58,000 bases of DNA from Gnetum montanum (taxonomy: Eukaryota > Streptophyta > Gnetopsida > Gnetales > Gnetaceae): positions 835,193 through 893,192 of the forward strand of contig MNCI01034627.1 of assembly GCA_015680685.1 (NCBI GenBank), read 5' to 3'. The position numbers were made by a program, and so were the translations under genes. Below are positions 11,644 to 22,752 of the stretch, one piece after another. The notes below the pieces were generated by a model. It made no database searches. It was not told the origin of the DNA and worked only from the letters and a program-made list of their open reading frames with translations. Positions within the stretch are counted from its first letter, which is position 1, and every line of letters starts with the position of its first letter.

Positions 11644-13162
11644 TGCAACCAAAAACCTTAATTGTTGGAAAAAAACCAAGGATCCTCGATGCCATAGTTT
11701 CCCAACTCTAAATCCCTAGGACCTCCATGAGAGAAATGGAATTTGAGGTACCCTGGCTAATCTGGCAAATCAACCATGGACTTATGAGATGCAAAATGTG
11801 GGAATATAAACAAATCTAAATAATGCACAAAAAATAAATTTATTTTCTGAACACAAAACTCAAAACTTAAAACTTTATTGAGAAAGAATAAAGAATAAGT
11901 TAGAGAAATGTGTACAAATGGTGCCTGGATGAGCAAAAAGGGGGTTCACTTATGTAAGAGTTCAAAGCTTGTTGAAGCCGATGTAATCTACTCCATGATC
12001 TAGGTGCTAAGCTACTCCTAATGCTATTACACATTCCTTCACTATTGCAACCTCAAATTTGCAAGTTGGCTCATTGCTAGGGGGCTGGGAAAAGTGGAAA
12101 ACTTGGATGCGAAATTGCTCCACGATAGGGTTTGGAAATCCTAGAGGTGCAGTATTGACACCCTATAATGCTTCCATGCTAGGGTTCAAGAGAATGCAAT
12201 TATGGAAACTTGCAAGAGCTCTTGAGTGCCTAAGAATGCCCCAAGTGTGGAATTTTGAAAAATGTTGTGTGTATGCCAAAAAAAATTACTTGATAATGTT
12301 GAACTTACTTGGAATTACTAAACAAAAAATGTTGAACTTACTAAAAATTTTGGAACTTGTAAATGATGTTTAAGGTTGGCTTTTATAGGTTTTTTGTGCC
12401 ATGAATGGGGTTGCTAATTAGCTATGATTTGGCTACAAATTGGCTATGAAATGGCTGCAAATTTGCTATAATTTTAGGTGAGATGGATGCCCAAATTTGG
12501 GGGGTTACCATACATAGTAAGTGCTTTCCCCCATGACCATTTTGTTTACTATAAATAGTAACTGAGGCATACCTTCCACGTTGGAGATGAATCTTCCACA
12601 CTAAGCTTTCTACCATGCTTGTTGAAGTGGCTGGCCAATGTTGAACTGCATGAAGTGATGAATTTTTGCTTTTGTGGCTTCCATGCTAGGGGATTGAAAT
12701 TTCCACGCTGGGGATGAAGACTCCACATTGGGGGAGAACTTCCATGTTGAAAGGGCAAAGTTTCCAAGCTAGGGGGAAACTTCCACATTGAGGAGAGAAC
12801 GTTTCCAGGCTGGGGATAGGTGAGATCTACCCCCGTGCATATGTTTCTAGCATAGAAAAATGTATACCCCCCATAAAACCCATCAAATTGTCTTTTTTGG
12901 CATTCCAAAAGGCATTTTTAACCACCCCACACACCCCCCCCCCCAAGCCCAAATATAGAAACTAGATGACTTTTTTTCACTTGGGGAATGAGGCTTTGAC
13001 CACTTATGAGGCATTTTCCAGCCCCAAACGTATAAAGTATGTGAAATTTTCCATTGTGGGTTACAATTTACACATTTACAATGAAGTTTTCCCTTGGGTT
13101 TCATGAGGCGAAATTTTCATGGTGAAGATTGGCTATAACATGCAAATTTTTGTGGTGTCTCA
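11644..13162 (-). repeat. Inverted LTR of the same gypsy family
   Basis: Read on the minus strand it opens TGAGACACC at 13162. It repeats the whole 9379-10247 sequence down to 12400, continues through a TATA box (12380-12387) and an AATAAA signal near 11870, and ends near the CA at 11644 before a primer-site-like motif. Length is about 1.5 kb. The minisatellite of GTTTCCAAGCTGGGGG-like units is at about 12690-12800. The right boundary matches the partner's TGAAACACC start; the left boundary is an inference. The short reading frames at 12059-12373, 12422-12616, 12549-12908 and 12883-13104 are not genes. Confidence 0.7.
12380..12387 (-). promoter_or_regulatory. TATA box of the inverted LTR
   Basis: CCTATAAAAG on the minus strand, about 780 bp from the LTR start, followed downstream by an AATAAA near 11870. 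This is the expected U3-R layout. Confidence 0.55.
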
Positions 13163-13314
13163 CTTATGTATTAGCTTTGTCAATTAACAACACAAAATTT
13201 AAGGCTCAACAATTGAACTTCATCACAAAAAATACATAATTATTATCATAATGTTGTGCCAAGAGATGAACTTTGTTATTATGGACATGTAATGGCTTAG
13301 CCAATTACCAACAC

Positions 13315-14347
13315 TGATGAGTGGCAAGGTACCCCTACACTCAACCATACGAAATGAGCGTAGCATGCGCGATCCAGTCGAAATCCACAGACTAAGTGCC
13401 TACACACCCCATGGAACACTCGGGGTTAATCATTCGTTGTCTTCCCAGACTTACTTGTAGTTGTCATGGTGTATGGTTAAGTAAGTCCAAGATATATGAT
13501 TTTTATAGTCTTTTATGTTTTATCTCCTATGCTATCGAGGTGAAGGGTTGGAGAAACTAACTAACTCTAACTAATGACTAAGTCTAAATTAACCTAGCGT
13601 CAGCATCCATTCCCACTTACCGTACACACCCTGAACAGATGCAACAGCGGCTACCAAATGCTAATCGTTGCTAGGATCACCGCGCGTAACGCACGTGCTT
13701 GAAGTGGTCATACTGAGGCACTTAACTAAGAGGAAAGGGTTGAGAAAGCTAATCTAGCCTAAGTGCGATGAGCAGCCGATTCCTTGACTAACCGTACACA
13801 TCTTGGTGCATGACTACCACTGGGATTACCAAGCGCAGATCCTGAATATGCCACTAGGTTACCAAGTAGTCACACTAGATGCTCGTAATCAAGTTGTACT
13901 CATACCGCATGCGATGAGCAGCCGATTCCTTGACTAACCGTACACATCCTTAGATGCTCATAATCAAGTTGTACTCATACCACATTCTAGGAGTTTAAGG
14001 GTGAAAGAAAAAACAATAAATAAAATCCTATTCCATGCACTACAAGGTTTATCCAAGAAGTTTGACTTTATTGTCGTACACAACTTGTGTTCAAGTACAA
14101 TGTTGCTCGAATAAAGATCCGTTCACTTTAGGACTCCTACTGCGGGCACATGGAAAATATTCTATCTCTGGAGTGATCAAACTACCAGAGTTTCCCTACT
14201 TCTAACTCAGGATGGGAAAATAAGGGGAGTTCTGCTAAGGGGAGTTCTGCCTCTTATTTATAGATATGGCAATGGACCACGATATCACGTACGCAATATC
14301 GTAGGGGACAACGCGATATCGCGGCTCATGCGAATCGCGTCTCATCA
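13315..14347 (-). mobile_element. Solo LTR with perfect target site duplication
   Basis: The sequence runs from TGATGAGTGG to CTCATCA and is flanked by AACAC on both sides (13310-13314 and 14348-14352). It is homologous to the LTRs at 36705-37565 and 44962-45819, starting with the shared phrase TACCCCTACACTCAACCAT. At 1033 bp it is about 170 bp longer, partly from an internal duplication (units at 13765 and 13911, offset 146 bp). Read on the minus strand it has CGATATC boxes and then TATAAATA (14262-14255). The direct duplication with no internal region shows recombination between two LTRs. Some CpG-rich stretches survive (14270-14345), so it may be younger than the 36.7-kb element. Confidence 0.9.
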
Positions 14348-14599
14348 AACACAAAATTTAAGGCATGGCAAAATTATGTAATATCAATTTTGATTTTTAT
14401 TAACATGAAAATTAATTTCTAGTGAATCAGTTAAGGGATTTCATTAATTTAAGAAGAGAAAATATTCTCTTGGAAAAATAATAGATATATATCATAAATA
14501 TATAGCTAAACTAGTTTTGAAAAGGGGCACATTTTTATGAAATTGACATTAAAAGCTTTTACTTCCACTCAATGGGACCCCTTAGATCTATAGGACTAA

Positions 14600-14705
14600 T
14601 GTTAGAATTTTTTTATGCATTTTATTTTTAAATTTATAACTTAGTGCTATATAGACCTAGGGTTACCAATCCAAGATCCTTACCACTAAGCTAAAACTTT
14701 AGTGT
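14600..14705 (-). mobile_element. tRNA-derived SINE fragment
   Basis: The minus strand carries TAGCTTAGTGGTAAGGATC (14694-14676), a good polymerase III A box. GGTAACCCTAGGTC follows, where a tRNA-like B box would begin, and then a tail shared with the pieces at 21780 and 22190 (CACTAAGTTATAAA-like). No target duplication was found. Confidence 0.55.
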
Positions 14706-15384
14706 TCTATATTGGATCATATATAATATGCTTTATGAGAAAGAGGTCTAAGTTGAGTGTGTTCAAATAATCAAAAAATTTACAAATTCATCCTTTGAAT
14801 TTCAGAACACTTGCAATCAATTATGATCAATTGTATTTTAACATTGCTCAAAATCTTCATGGAGATTGTTATACATTGCTATTATAAATTTAGAATAAAC
14901 CATATTTTAACTTAAAATTGCCCAAAATCTTCATGGAGATTATAATCCACTCCCAACACAATCATAACTATAATACAAAATTTGTTAAAATGTTTCATGT
15001 CATTGATTTTCATCTTTCACAAAATTTTAAAAAAAATAAGTATGAAAGGGATAATATCATACATTTATAATCTCGGATAAGATGGTAGCTAGCAATGGCA
15101 AATCTTCAATGCTAAATATTATCCCATTAGGGAAAGCCAATTAGGAATGCTAAATAATAGTATATCATTATGCTTCATGGATAATCCATCAATAATGCTA
15201 ATAAATATTTTGTACAAGCGAATCCATGGCCTCTATATTTATGTTTTCTTATTACAATGTTCAAGGAATGAAATTCAAAAGGACAAGAGAAATAAAATCT
15301 ATAAGAATTCAAAAATATTTTGCACCATAATATTTATTATCAAACTTAGTTATCCTTCTCATCATGCAATCATAACAATTAGAC
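14706..15384. other. AT-rich non-coding stretch
   Basis: An imperfect direct repeat containing CAAAATCTTCATGGAGATTGT occurs at about 14849 and 14921. The 108-codon frame at 15147-15473 is AT-rich and matches nothing I know; it also runs into the LINE 3' region. I see no gene. Confidence 0.45.
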
Positions 15385-16399
15385 CAAAATTATTGAAAAT
15401 TGAAAACTTTTATTTTTTCCAGAAAATCAAAAAGAATTTGTTGGATGATTATAAAGCCTCGACATATTTTTGAAGAAAGTTTAAAACATCATTATATAAT
15501 GCCCCAAGCAAATAGGGTCAATTTAAAAGAAAATAATCAATAGATTATAGTTAATAGTATGACTCATTCGAATGTGAGTGAAAGATGGGAAAAATAAAAA
15601 ATATATTCTTCATCTTCTATGCTTTATTTGCCCAGTTTGTAAATATGCTCTTCTCTTGATAAATTAATTCAATAACCTATCTCAATAAGGAGATTATGAG
15701 AGCTCATTCTTGCTCTAGCAATTTAATTCCATGAATGAATAAGAATAGTTGATAACAAATATTTTTGAGTACTAGATAATAAACCTCCTCTAACAAAATG
15801 TAAATAAATATGCTTTTTCCATGACATGTTTAAACAAACTTTAGCTAAGACCTTTTTCTTCTAGAAGAGCCTTTTGTTTAAAGGAAGATCATCTATTACA
15901 ATATTCCATGATTAAAGCCATAATTTTCCTTAATGTAATCATTCATTTTCTTATGTAGCATTCATTCTTTCCTTATCATAATTGACTTCCTCCATGTGAC
16001 TTAACTTTTAAGTATAAGCAATAAACTGACAAAGGGCTTCAACTTTAAGAGGAAGCAAATCTACTTCTAAAAGTAAGATATCATAAGAAGTTTGCATTTT
16101 CACTTAAAATTCACATAAAAGAAACTATTTTTAAGCATGCTTTAATTTTTTCTAATTATATATAGAAAGAGAAGGCCCTTATGAAACACACCTATATAAT
16201 AATAGGTTAGATAAAACTACGAAAAAGTTTCTTTCTAATCTCCCATTGCAAAATTTATTTGTTACTACAATTATTTCTTAGAGTAAAGAGAGCTCACATT
16301 CCACTTGACATCCTTTAAGCAATAACAATATTCCAACTATAATTATTGGCAAATTCAACTCCCAAATATTTATAAGATTTATATATACCAAGGATTTTT

Positions 16400-17290
16400 T
16401 CTCTAAGGAGAAATTGTAATTTCTATTTCTAGTACCACAAACTAGAATTTTGGTCTTATCAATATTAAATTACCAAAATGGTGTCAACAGTTATGGAGAA
16501 TTTGAAATATATAATTTAATCCTATAGTTGATTTTGCAATCAAGGCGACATCATCTATAAAGAGAAGCATGCTCAAAAATAATCCATTCACTAACATAGC
16601 ATAATTAGAGGCATTTTGCATCTACTCCAAATCATCTACAAATATGCTAAAAAGGATAGGGAACAAAAGATAACCTTGTTTAACTTCAACTAAGCTATTA
16701 ATAATTGTTCCTTCTCTAGTAAGATTATCTTCAATAAGAATGTTAATTATCTCATAAATATTTTTAATAGCAGAAAGGAGATCTTGTAGAATGTTAATGT
16801 TACCAAATCTCTTCCAAAGTTTATCTTGAGCAATAAAATCATAAATTTTTTAAAAAATCAGCAAAATAGATCAAAGTTGTATGATTGGGCCTTTTTTCTT
16901 TCTCTACATAATAATGCAAAATTATTAGATGGTATATAGTAGAATGATTCCTCCTAAAGCCTACCTGTGACTAAGTATGAAGACCATGCATTTCTACCTA
17001 AGAACTAATTTTATTCTTGAAAATAGTATCCAAAAGCTTAGTAAAAATTGAATTGATTACAATTGGTCGATCATTATTAAGATCTATTCTATTTTCTTTT
17101 TTGAAAAGCAAGACTACTCAACTACAATATCAAGAGCAGTCCAAACCATGTTGAAGTCCTTTATTGAGAAGACTGCAAGCTTCTTTTTATATCAATGGAT
17201 CATCTCATTTAAGAAGCTCTGCATATAATCCATTAACATCAGCACTTTTCCTAGAAGATAATCTTTAAATTCCTACAAAAACATCATTAA
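16400..17290 (-). pseudogene. LINE reverse transcriptase relic
   Basis: On the minus strand the segment at 16632-16680 reads LFSIFVDDLE, the conserved RT block before the active site. 16549-16575 reads MLLFIDDVA, the catalytic (F/Y)xDD block. Several stops interrupt the frame. The equivalent catalytic block in copy 2 (near 52890) reads LLLEDDMV, so that copy is also changed. Confidence 0.75.
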
Positions 17291-17499
17291 GGGATACTTC
17301 AAGAACCCTAGAGTTATCTTGCACATTTAGGGGAGCCTCTTAATTAAAAAGGTCATTGAAGAAACGCTAACTAGTAGATAAGGAAAAACCCCAACCATGT
17401 TACTATTTGTTTCAAAATAAATTCCAAAAGCTTTTTGGACTTGATTGAAGCTTACTAATCATTCCTTCTTGCTCTTCTTTAATGAACTTTTTTATAAAA

Positions 17500-18560
17500 A
17501 AAAAAGCTTTCTATAATTCTTTAGTATTTAACCATTTAAATGTGAAGCTATACCATCTTTACTAGCTATCAAATAGTCAACATCAAACCAAGGTTTTCTA
17601 CAAGTAAGCCTCTTCTTAATATGTACTTGACCAATTGTAGATAAAAGAACATTAGTTAAATCTAGCTTATTATCATTGTCAACTAATATATTAGCCACTC
17701 TTATTTGAAATTCTAATGAATGTCTTGTGTGGAATGACAAGTTTTTCATTTATTGTAATGAATATGACAAATTGAAGTAAGAATAGTGAATTTCAGGTAA
17801 TGATGAGGAGATTCTATGAGTTGTTCTCCCACTTAAAAGTTTTTCGCTACAACTATGTTATCATGAGTAGATAAGAGAAGATCAATGCAAGAGTTACCTT
17901 GGTGCCTAGTAAAGGTAAAATGAGAGGAGGAAGGAAATATTTTGATGCCATTAAGAATTAAAAAATCAAAGTAATGACCCCACTCTAAGAAATAAATGCC
18001 CCTATGATTTGTACTATGATTAGCATATGATCTTTTGTGAACTAAATAGAGCTCTTCATTGAACTTTAATTAAGAATTTCAAACAAGCCTTTGAATCTAA
18101 CTTTGTCTAATATAAGCGTTAAAATCCCCATAAAGAAAAGCTTTATCAAGCCTAGAGAATTCTACAATAGCTTGACCCAAGTACTGAAAAGGATGCTGTC
18201 ATGAAAGATTAGCAAAATTACAAATAGAAGAATCCCTTGAAGTAAAATAACAAAAAGGAAAATAAAGAACCTCTAAAATGCCTTGAACTTAAACTCACAA
18301 ATATTGGTTATCATCATCAACTATGTGCACCTTAATGAAATGATTTTTAGACTTTTTAATTAAATAAGCAATACCACCAAAAGGTCTACCTCTTACCTTG
18401 GAACACTTATTTCTAAAAAAAATGGTATAAAAGTGTAAAATAATTATAATTGGAGAATTTTCTTCTTCCCAAGTTTTAGCAAAAATAAAGAGATCAAAAT
18501 CACTTAAGGAATGACTAGTATCTAAAGCAACAAATTTATTAGCCAATGAATCTTCAACAT
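17500..18560 (-). pseudogene. LINE AP endonuclease and linker relic
   Basis: The 83-codon piece at 18295-18546 contains RGRPFGGIAYLIKK, typical of the AP endonuclease of plant LINEs. 18115-18129 encodes GDFNA, a conserved endonuclease motif. The 73-codon piece at 17528-17749 contains RKPWFDVDYL, the linker motif between endonuclease and RT. Confidence 0.75.
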
Positions 18561-19043
18561 TAAGGAAACCACATATAATAGAATAAAATCCCTATTTTGG
18601 GGAATTTACCCTCTCTTTGATTATTGTAACATATTTATAGTTCAAGTAAGCAATTTTACCTTCACCACAAGCTTGTTTAACTTTTTGTCGTTCTTCTTGC
18701 TTTTTTGCATACTCTTTTTTGGTTAGGTCCTCATTAATATAAATGTTCTATCCTTTCAAGATACTTTTGTTGTTCCAAACCTTATCTCTTCCACACGAAT
18801 AAGCAAACTTAACAAGAATCTACCAACATTTATCCCCCTTAAGACTAAGTCCATTTAGACTTATTATCAAGGTAGATGAAATGTGCATTTGTTTCATATA
18901 GAAATTTGGCTTGACTTGCAAAAGATCATCATTCTATCCTTCAAGAATTTCTACAATTTGAAAATTTTGAATTTTGTCATATTTTTTTCATCTTCGTGTA
19001 TTTTTTAGGTTGCTTTTAAGCCTAAGTGAGCATTTATTAATTA

Positions 19044-19232
19044 TTATTCAAGAGAATTCAACTTTGATTGAAGAGTATCCATATTTATTTGAACTTGAGT
19101 TTCTTCAACATTTAACAATGAATCTTTCAACTCTACAGTGGTTAGAATGGTTTGCATCTTTTTGACCACACCTTTAACCATGGATTCTAACTGCACAATC
19201 CTAGATGTCATGGAGTTTAAAGCTGCAACCAT
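19044..19232 (-). pseudogene. Coiled-coil fragment, probable LINE ORF1 remnant
   Basis: About 62 codons with heptad-like hydrophobics (SRIVQLESMVKGVVKKMQTI). It lies upstream of the endonuclease in the LINE's own direction, where ORF1 belongs. No zinc knuckle was seen. Confidence 0.4.
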
Positions 19233-19235
19233 GTT

Positions 19236-20408
19236 ATTCCATGGCTCTTAAGAAATTTTAGTCCTTCTATTGAAACCTTATTTCTTGTACTTCTCTAAAC
19301 TACTTGAAATGGAATACATTGGTTTTTACTTGGCCTTGGCATACAAAATGTCAAATCCCAAATTACTAATATGCTAAAAGACCAAATCAAATTTGCAATC
19401 CACCAAATCACCCAAGTTACCAAATTGCTAAAAGACCAAATCACAAAAATTATTGAATTGCCAAATCCTCAAAATCACTAATGCAAAACCTTTATTTGAA
19501 TGAATAAATCCAATAATTTGCAAAATTATAATGTCAAACTTTTGTTGCACAAATTTGGTAAAATAACAATCTGGATAACTAATTTTCAACTTAATTTTTG
19601 CAAGATTCTCTAGCCAAAATTATAGATATATATACATATATATTAAATATATAACTAAGCTAATTGAATTACATATTCAACTATTTATCTTATCTTAATT
19701 TTTCGATGGCAGATTTGACCATCCCTAGTATCTTAACCCAAAGAACAAAATAGTTGTACTTGATGAATTGATTTGTATAAATATTTTATACCAATTACCA
19801 ACTAACGGTGGCGTTAAAACAAAGTTTTTATTATCTCACTATCAAACATGGAATTCAGCTTTAGCGCTCCTTGTGCGTCAGAAATATTCCTTGTTCTGAA
19901 CTCAAAAACCTTTTTCTCAATGCACAATAAAAGCTGATTTATTCCAATTATGGTGATTTATTCCAATTATGGTTAATGAGAGTATTCGGTGGTTTGACGG
20001 ATCGATACCAACTACCTCTTTGGATTCATAAAAGAAATGGCACGCATCCAACTGTTCACGTCATTTCACTCTCTCACCATTGCAGTGGTCCGAGCAGGTT
20101 CTCCTGCAATTTCACATGGTTCTGATTAAAGGATATGGCGTGGATCGATATCGAACACACATTTGAGCCGATAACAGGACAAGGTTTAATTAATTTTTGC
20201 GTGATGTCTCCATCACTACGCGAGAAAAAACTGATGAATCCACCAGCGATTCCTGACCAGTATTCATAACCAGCAGCGTGCTTGTTGCGACTGCCCGTCC
20301 GGTCATTTTATCACGTCACATGTCGTGCCCCATTGCTTGTCATATCTGCTTCTGTAAAGCTACAGCTTGGTTCAAAACGGTTGTTTTGACGCTAGCGGGT
20401 GTGTGGAG
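19236..20408. other. Non-coding stretch, AT-rich then more balanced
   Basis: 19330-19500 is A-rich with repeated CTAAAAGACCAAATCA (at about 19375 and 19428). From about 19800 the GC content rises and CpG is common, unlike the surrounding repeats. No coding frame or family is recognisable. Confidence 0.4.
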
Positions 20409-20435
20409 CCAATGGCCACCCCCACTGTTATAAAA
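20409..20435 (+). promoter_or_regulatory. Candidate CCAAT plus TATA pair without a visible gene
   Basis: CCAAT at 20409-20413 and TATAAAA at 20429-20435 lie in a CpG-containing segment. No coding frame follows; instead two short tandem duplications do. It could be the promoter of a lost gene or a chance match. Confidence 0.25.
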
Positions 20436-20467
20436 ATCCGGGTCTCGCATATCTACTGAGAAGTTCC

Positions 20468-20557
20468 ATGGTTGCGAAAATGGTTTTTAGCGGATGAGAA
20501 AGAAACGACTCAATGGTTGCGAAAATGGTTTTTAGCGGATGAGAAAAAAACGACTTT
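20468..20557. repeat. Tandem duplication, 45-bp unit, two copies
   Basis: Each unit begins ATGGTTGCGAAAATGGTTTT; the copies start at 20468 and 20513 and are nearly identical. The 78-codon minus-strand frame across it simply repeats SHPLKTIFATxE. Confidence 0.9.
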
Positions 20558-20608
20558 AGGCGACGGGGTACTCTAAGGGATGTATATTTCTCGTCCTGTG
20601 TTAAATTC

Positions 20609-20742
20609 TTGGTAATTAAGAGTTGCTGGCCCAACTTTGCCTGTACATAATACTGTTGGTACATAATCCAGCAAGATAGATGTTGGTAATTAAGAGTTGC
20701 TAGCCCAACTTTGCCGGTACATAATCCAGTAAGATAGATGTG
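20609..20742. repeat. Tandem duplication, 74-bp offset, two copies
   Basis: TTGGTAATTAAGAGTTGCT starts at 20609 and 20683. The second unit lacks a few bases present in the first (near 20650). Confidence 0.9.
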
Positions 20743-21779
20743 ATCTACTTAACAAAAGATCTCCATGACAACATTACTTCATTGCTATCATACTTATAAG
20801 TAAAAGCAAGAATGGAACCCACAACCTCCTTTTTCAGGGACATTGATTAATGAAAATTCAAAATTGCTATTCTACCTTCTTTCATCATTTGGGTGTATCT
20901 TTTCCTTCTTCTTTTTTCCAAATAATTAAAGCTATGCTTTACACCTTAGAGGCACTAGATTGAATCTCAATTCTAGTACCTTAAATGCTAGCTTGAACGC
21001 ATGTTCCAAGAATATATATTGCATTGTAGTATTCTCTCTCTATTTAAAGAGAAGGCACTTTTAACATAGGCGATGTATTTCAAAACTTTCCAAGCAAACA
21101 AAGCACATAGAAGAAAATAAGTTAACAAACAAAGGTCTTGGAAAACTTAAAAAGAAAGCCTTTAAATTAATATTACAAAACTTTGGTGGAAATAATTGTA
21201 CTCTTGAACTGATCCTTTGAAGCCTACTCTCTTGGAGAATGATCACTTGACACACAACTCTGTAATTCAGTTCATAGTTATAATGATTGGTAATTTATGG
21301 ATTTTCCTTAATTTTTTTATAATTAATTTTTATTTTCCTTTGAATTCTATTTCTTGTTAAAAAAAGGCTAAGATAATGATGAAGAATATTATTGCTTGTG
21401 AGCATAAGTTCATTCACATGACTACTCATTTCAATATATATGCATTCTAAAGTGATATTATTTCATTGAGCAAATTTGCATAAAATAAGCATGGCAAAGC
21501 ATAAGATATTTATGTCTAAAGTGTAACATGATTTTAAATGATGACATAAAATTACATAAATATTCCTTTTTTATGTTATAATTTAAAACTATGGACTTAT
21601 TTATACTAAAATAAATTTTCAATCAAAATGATCTTTCTCCTTCTTTAGCTTGAAATTGTGACTACCATATGATTTGCTAAATAATCATTCTTAATTTCTT
21701 TTATGAATAAACACATGTACCATAATAAAGTAGATGCATCTTAGGTATGAGGAATAATATTATAAAATACAATCAATAA
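20743..21779. other. AT-rich non-coding stretch
   Basis: No coding frame recognised. GGTTGTGGGTTCCATTC on the minus strand near 20820 looks like a tRNA-type B box and could be another SINE scrap, but no A box was found. Confidence 0.35.
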
Positions 21780-21925
21780 GGTGGACGTTAGTGGTACAAG
21801 TCTTGGCTTGGTAACCCTTGGTCACAAATTCAATTCTATTAAGTAGCACTACGTTATAAGCTTCTATAGAATCTTGGAGTGGGCCTATGTTTCAATTATT
21901 CCAAACACACAAGAACACCCCCACC
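21780..21925 (+). mobile_element. SINE-like element, plus orientation
   Basis: It opens GTTAGTGGTACAAGTCTTGG (A-box-like), then GGTAACCCTTGGTC and AATTCAATTC (B-box-like). The rest matches, in opposite orientation, the piece at 22190-22332 (GTTATAA...TTCTA, ATCTTGG, TGTTTCAATTATT). Confidence 0.55.
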
Positions 21926-22189
21926 CTAATATTATAAAATAGATGTTTATATTACCTTTTAAATTTAGAAACATTGTAACAAAATATATGAAGGAAAATT
22001 GGAAAACAAAATTATTCTCTAATCATTCTTGAATTGTTTTACGTGGTAGCTCTTATGTTAAGCTTGTAAGGTTCTATTAGTTATCTCCTAAAGTTTTGGA
22101 TTATTTCTAAATTATTGTCCTAAGGATAATGGGTTCATCACTTAGAGAAATTTTTTTTTCTTATGGTTCTTATTCTTATTTTTATATTG

Positions 22190-22332
22190 GAACCTGAAAT
22201 AATTGAAACAATACACCCCAAGATACATAGTTCAATTAGAACTTTATAACTTAGCATTGCCCACTAGAATTAGGTCCATGACTTAAAACATCCAAATCAA
22301 GAGTCTTACTACTAGGTTAACACTTCATTATT
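22190..22332 (-). mobile_element. SINE-like element, minus orientation
   Basis: The minus strand reads TTAACCTAGTAGTAAGACTC, then ACCTAATTCTAGTGGGC, AAGTTATAAAGTTCTA and TTGTTTCAATTATTTCAGG, collinear with 21780-21925. The two copies lie 270 bp apart in inverted orientation. Confidence 0.55.
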
Positions 22333-22691
22333 AGAAAAAAACATATTCACGCATACTAAACTCTTAGTAAAGGTTAAGGACAAGGTGAAAGCTATTGTAT
22401 TTTTTCTAGTAAAATTTTCATCAAAATAAATAAATTGCAAACACTTTGAATAAAAATTTTAGGTTACGCACCATAAAACTTGCTGCCCATGCTAAAATAA
22501 ATCTTCACTTCAAAAGATGTAATATTCATTGGTCACATCGCTTGTGAATTATTGATGATTTGAGGAACTATAAATTAAATATTTGGTGGGAGTGGGGGTG
22601 GTGTTAGAATAAGAAGTAATTGACTATATGTATCTCCAAGATATACAACCAACACCAAACTTTCCTAGAACTTAGGCAAAACTCTGTTGAA

Positions 22692-22752
22692 TCAAAGCTA
22701 TGACTTGCAAACCACAAGCTGCATGCTATAACTAATTGAGCAAAGCTTCATT
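22692..22752 (-). mobile_element. tRNA-like SINE head
   Basis: The minus strand contains TGCTCAATTAGTTATAGCATG, which closely fits a tRNA A box region, and 30-40 bases further GCTTTGATTCAAC at the B box position. The spacing fits a tRNA-derived SINE rather than a working tRNA, because no acceptor stem pairs. Confidence 0.5.

Larger units (their letters stand above)
15385..19235 (-). mobile_element. L1-like LINE relic, copy 1
   Basis: Read on the minus strand from 19235 to 15385 it gives, in order, a coiled-coil piece (ORF1-like), an AP endonuclease, a KPWFD linker and a reverse transcriptase, the plant L1 order. All domains are broken by stops and frameshifts. Its 3' part (15385-17150) is collinear with a second copy at 51758-53497. 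No poly(A) tail or target duplication could be defined. Confidence 0.8.

Noticed and set aside
15147-15473. 108-codon frame possibly coding
   Set aside because: AT-rich, rich in Ile/Lys/Asn/Tyr, and it overlaps the LINE 3' region; no family recognised.
22692-22752. Functional tRNA gene
   Set aside because: A and B boxes are degenerate and no acceptor or anticodon stem pairs properly.
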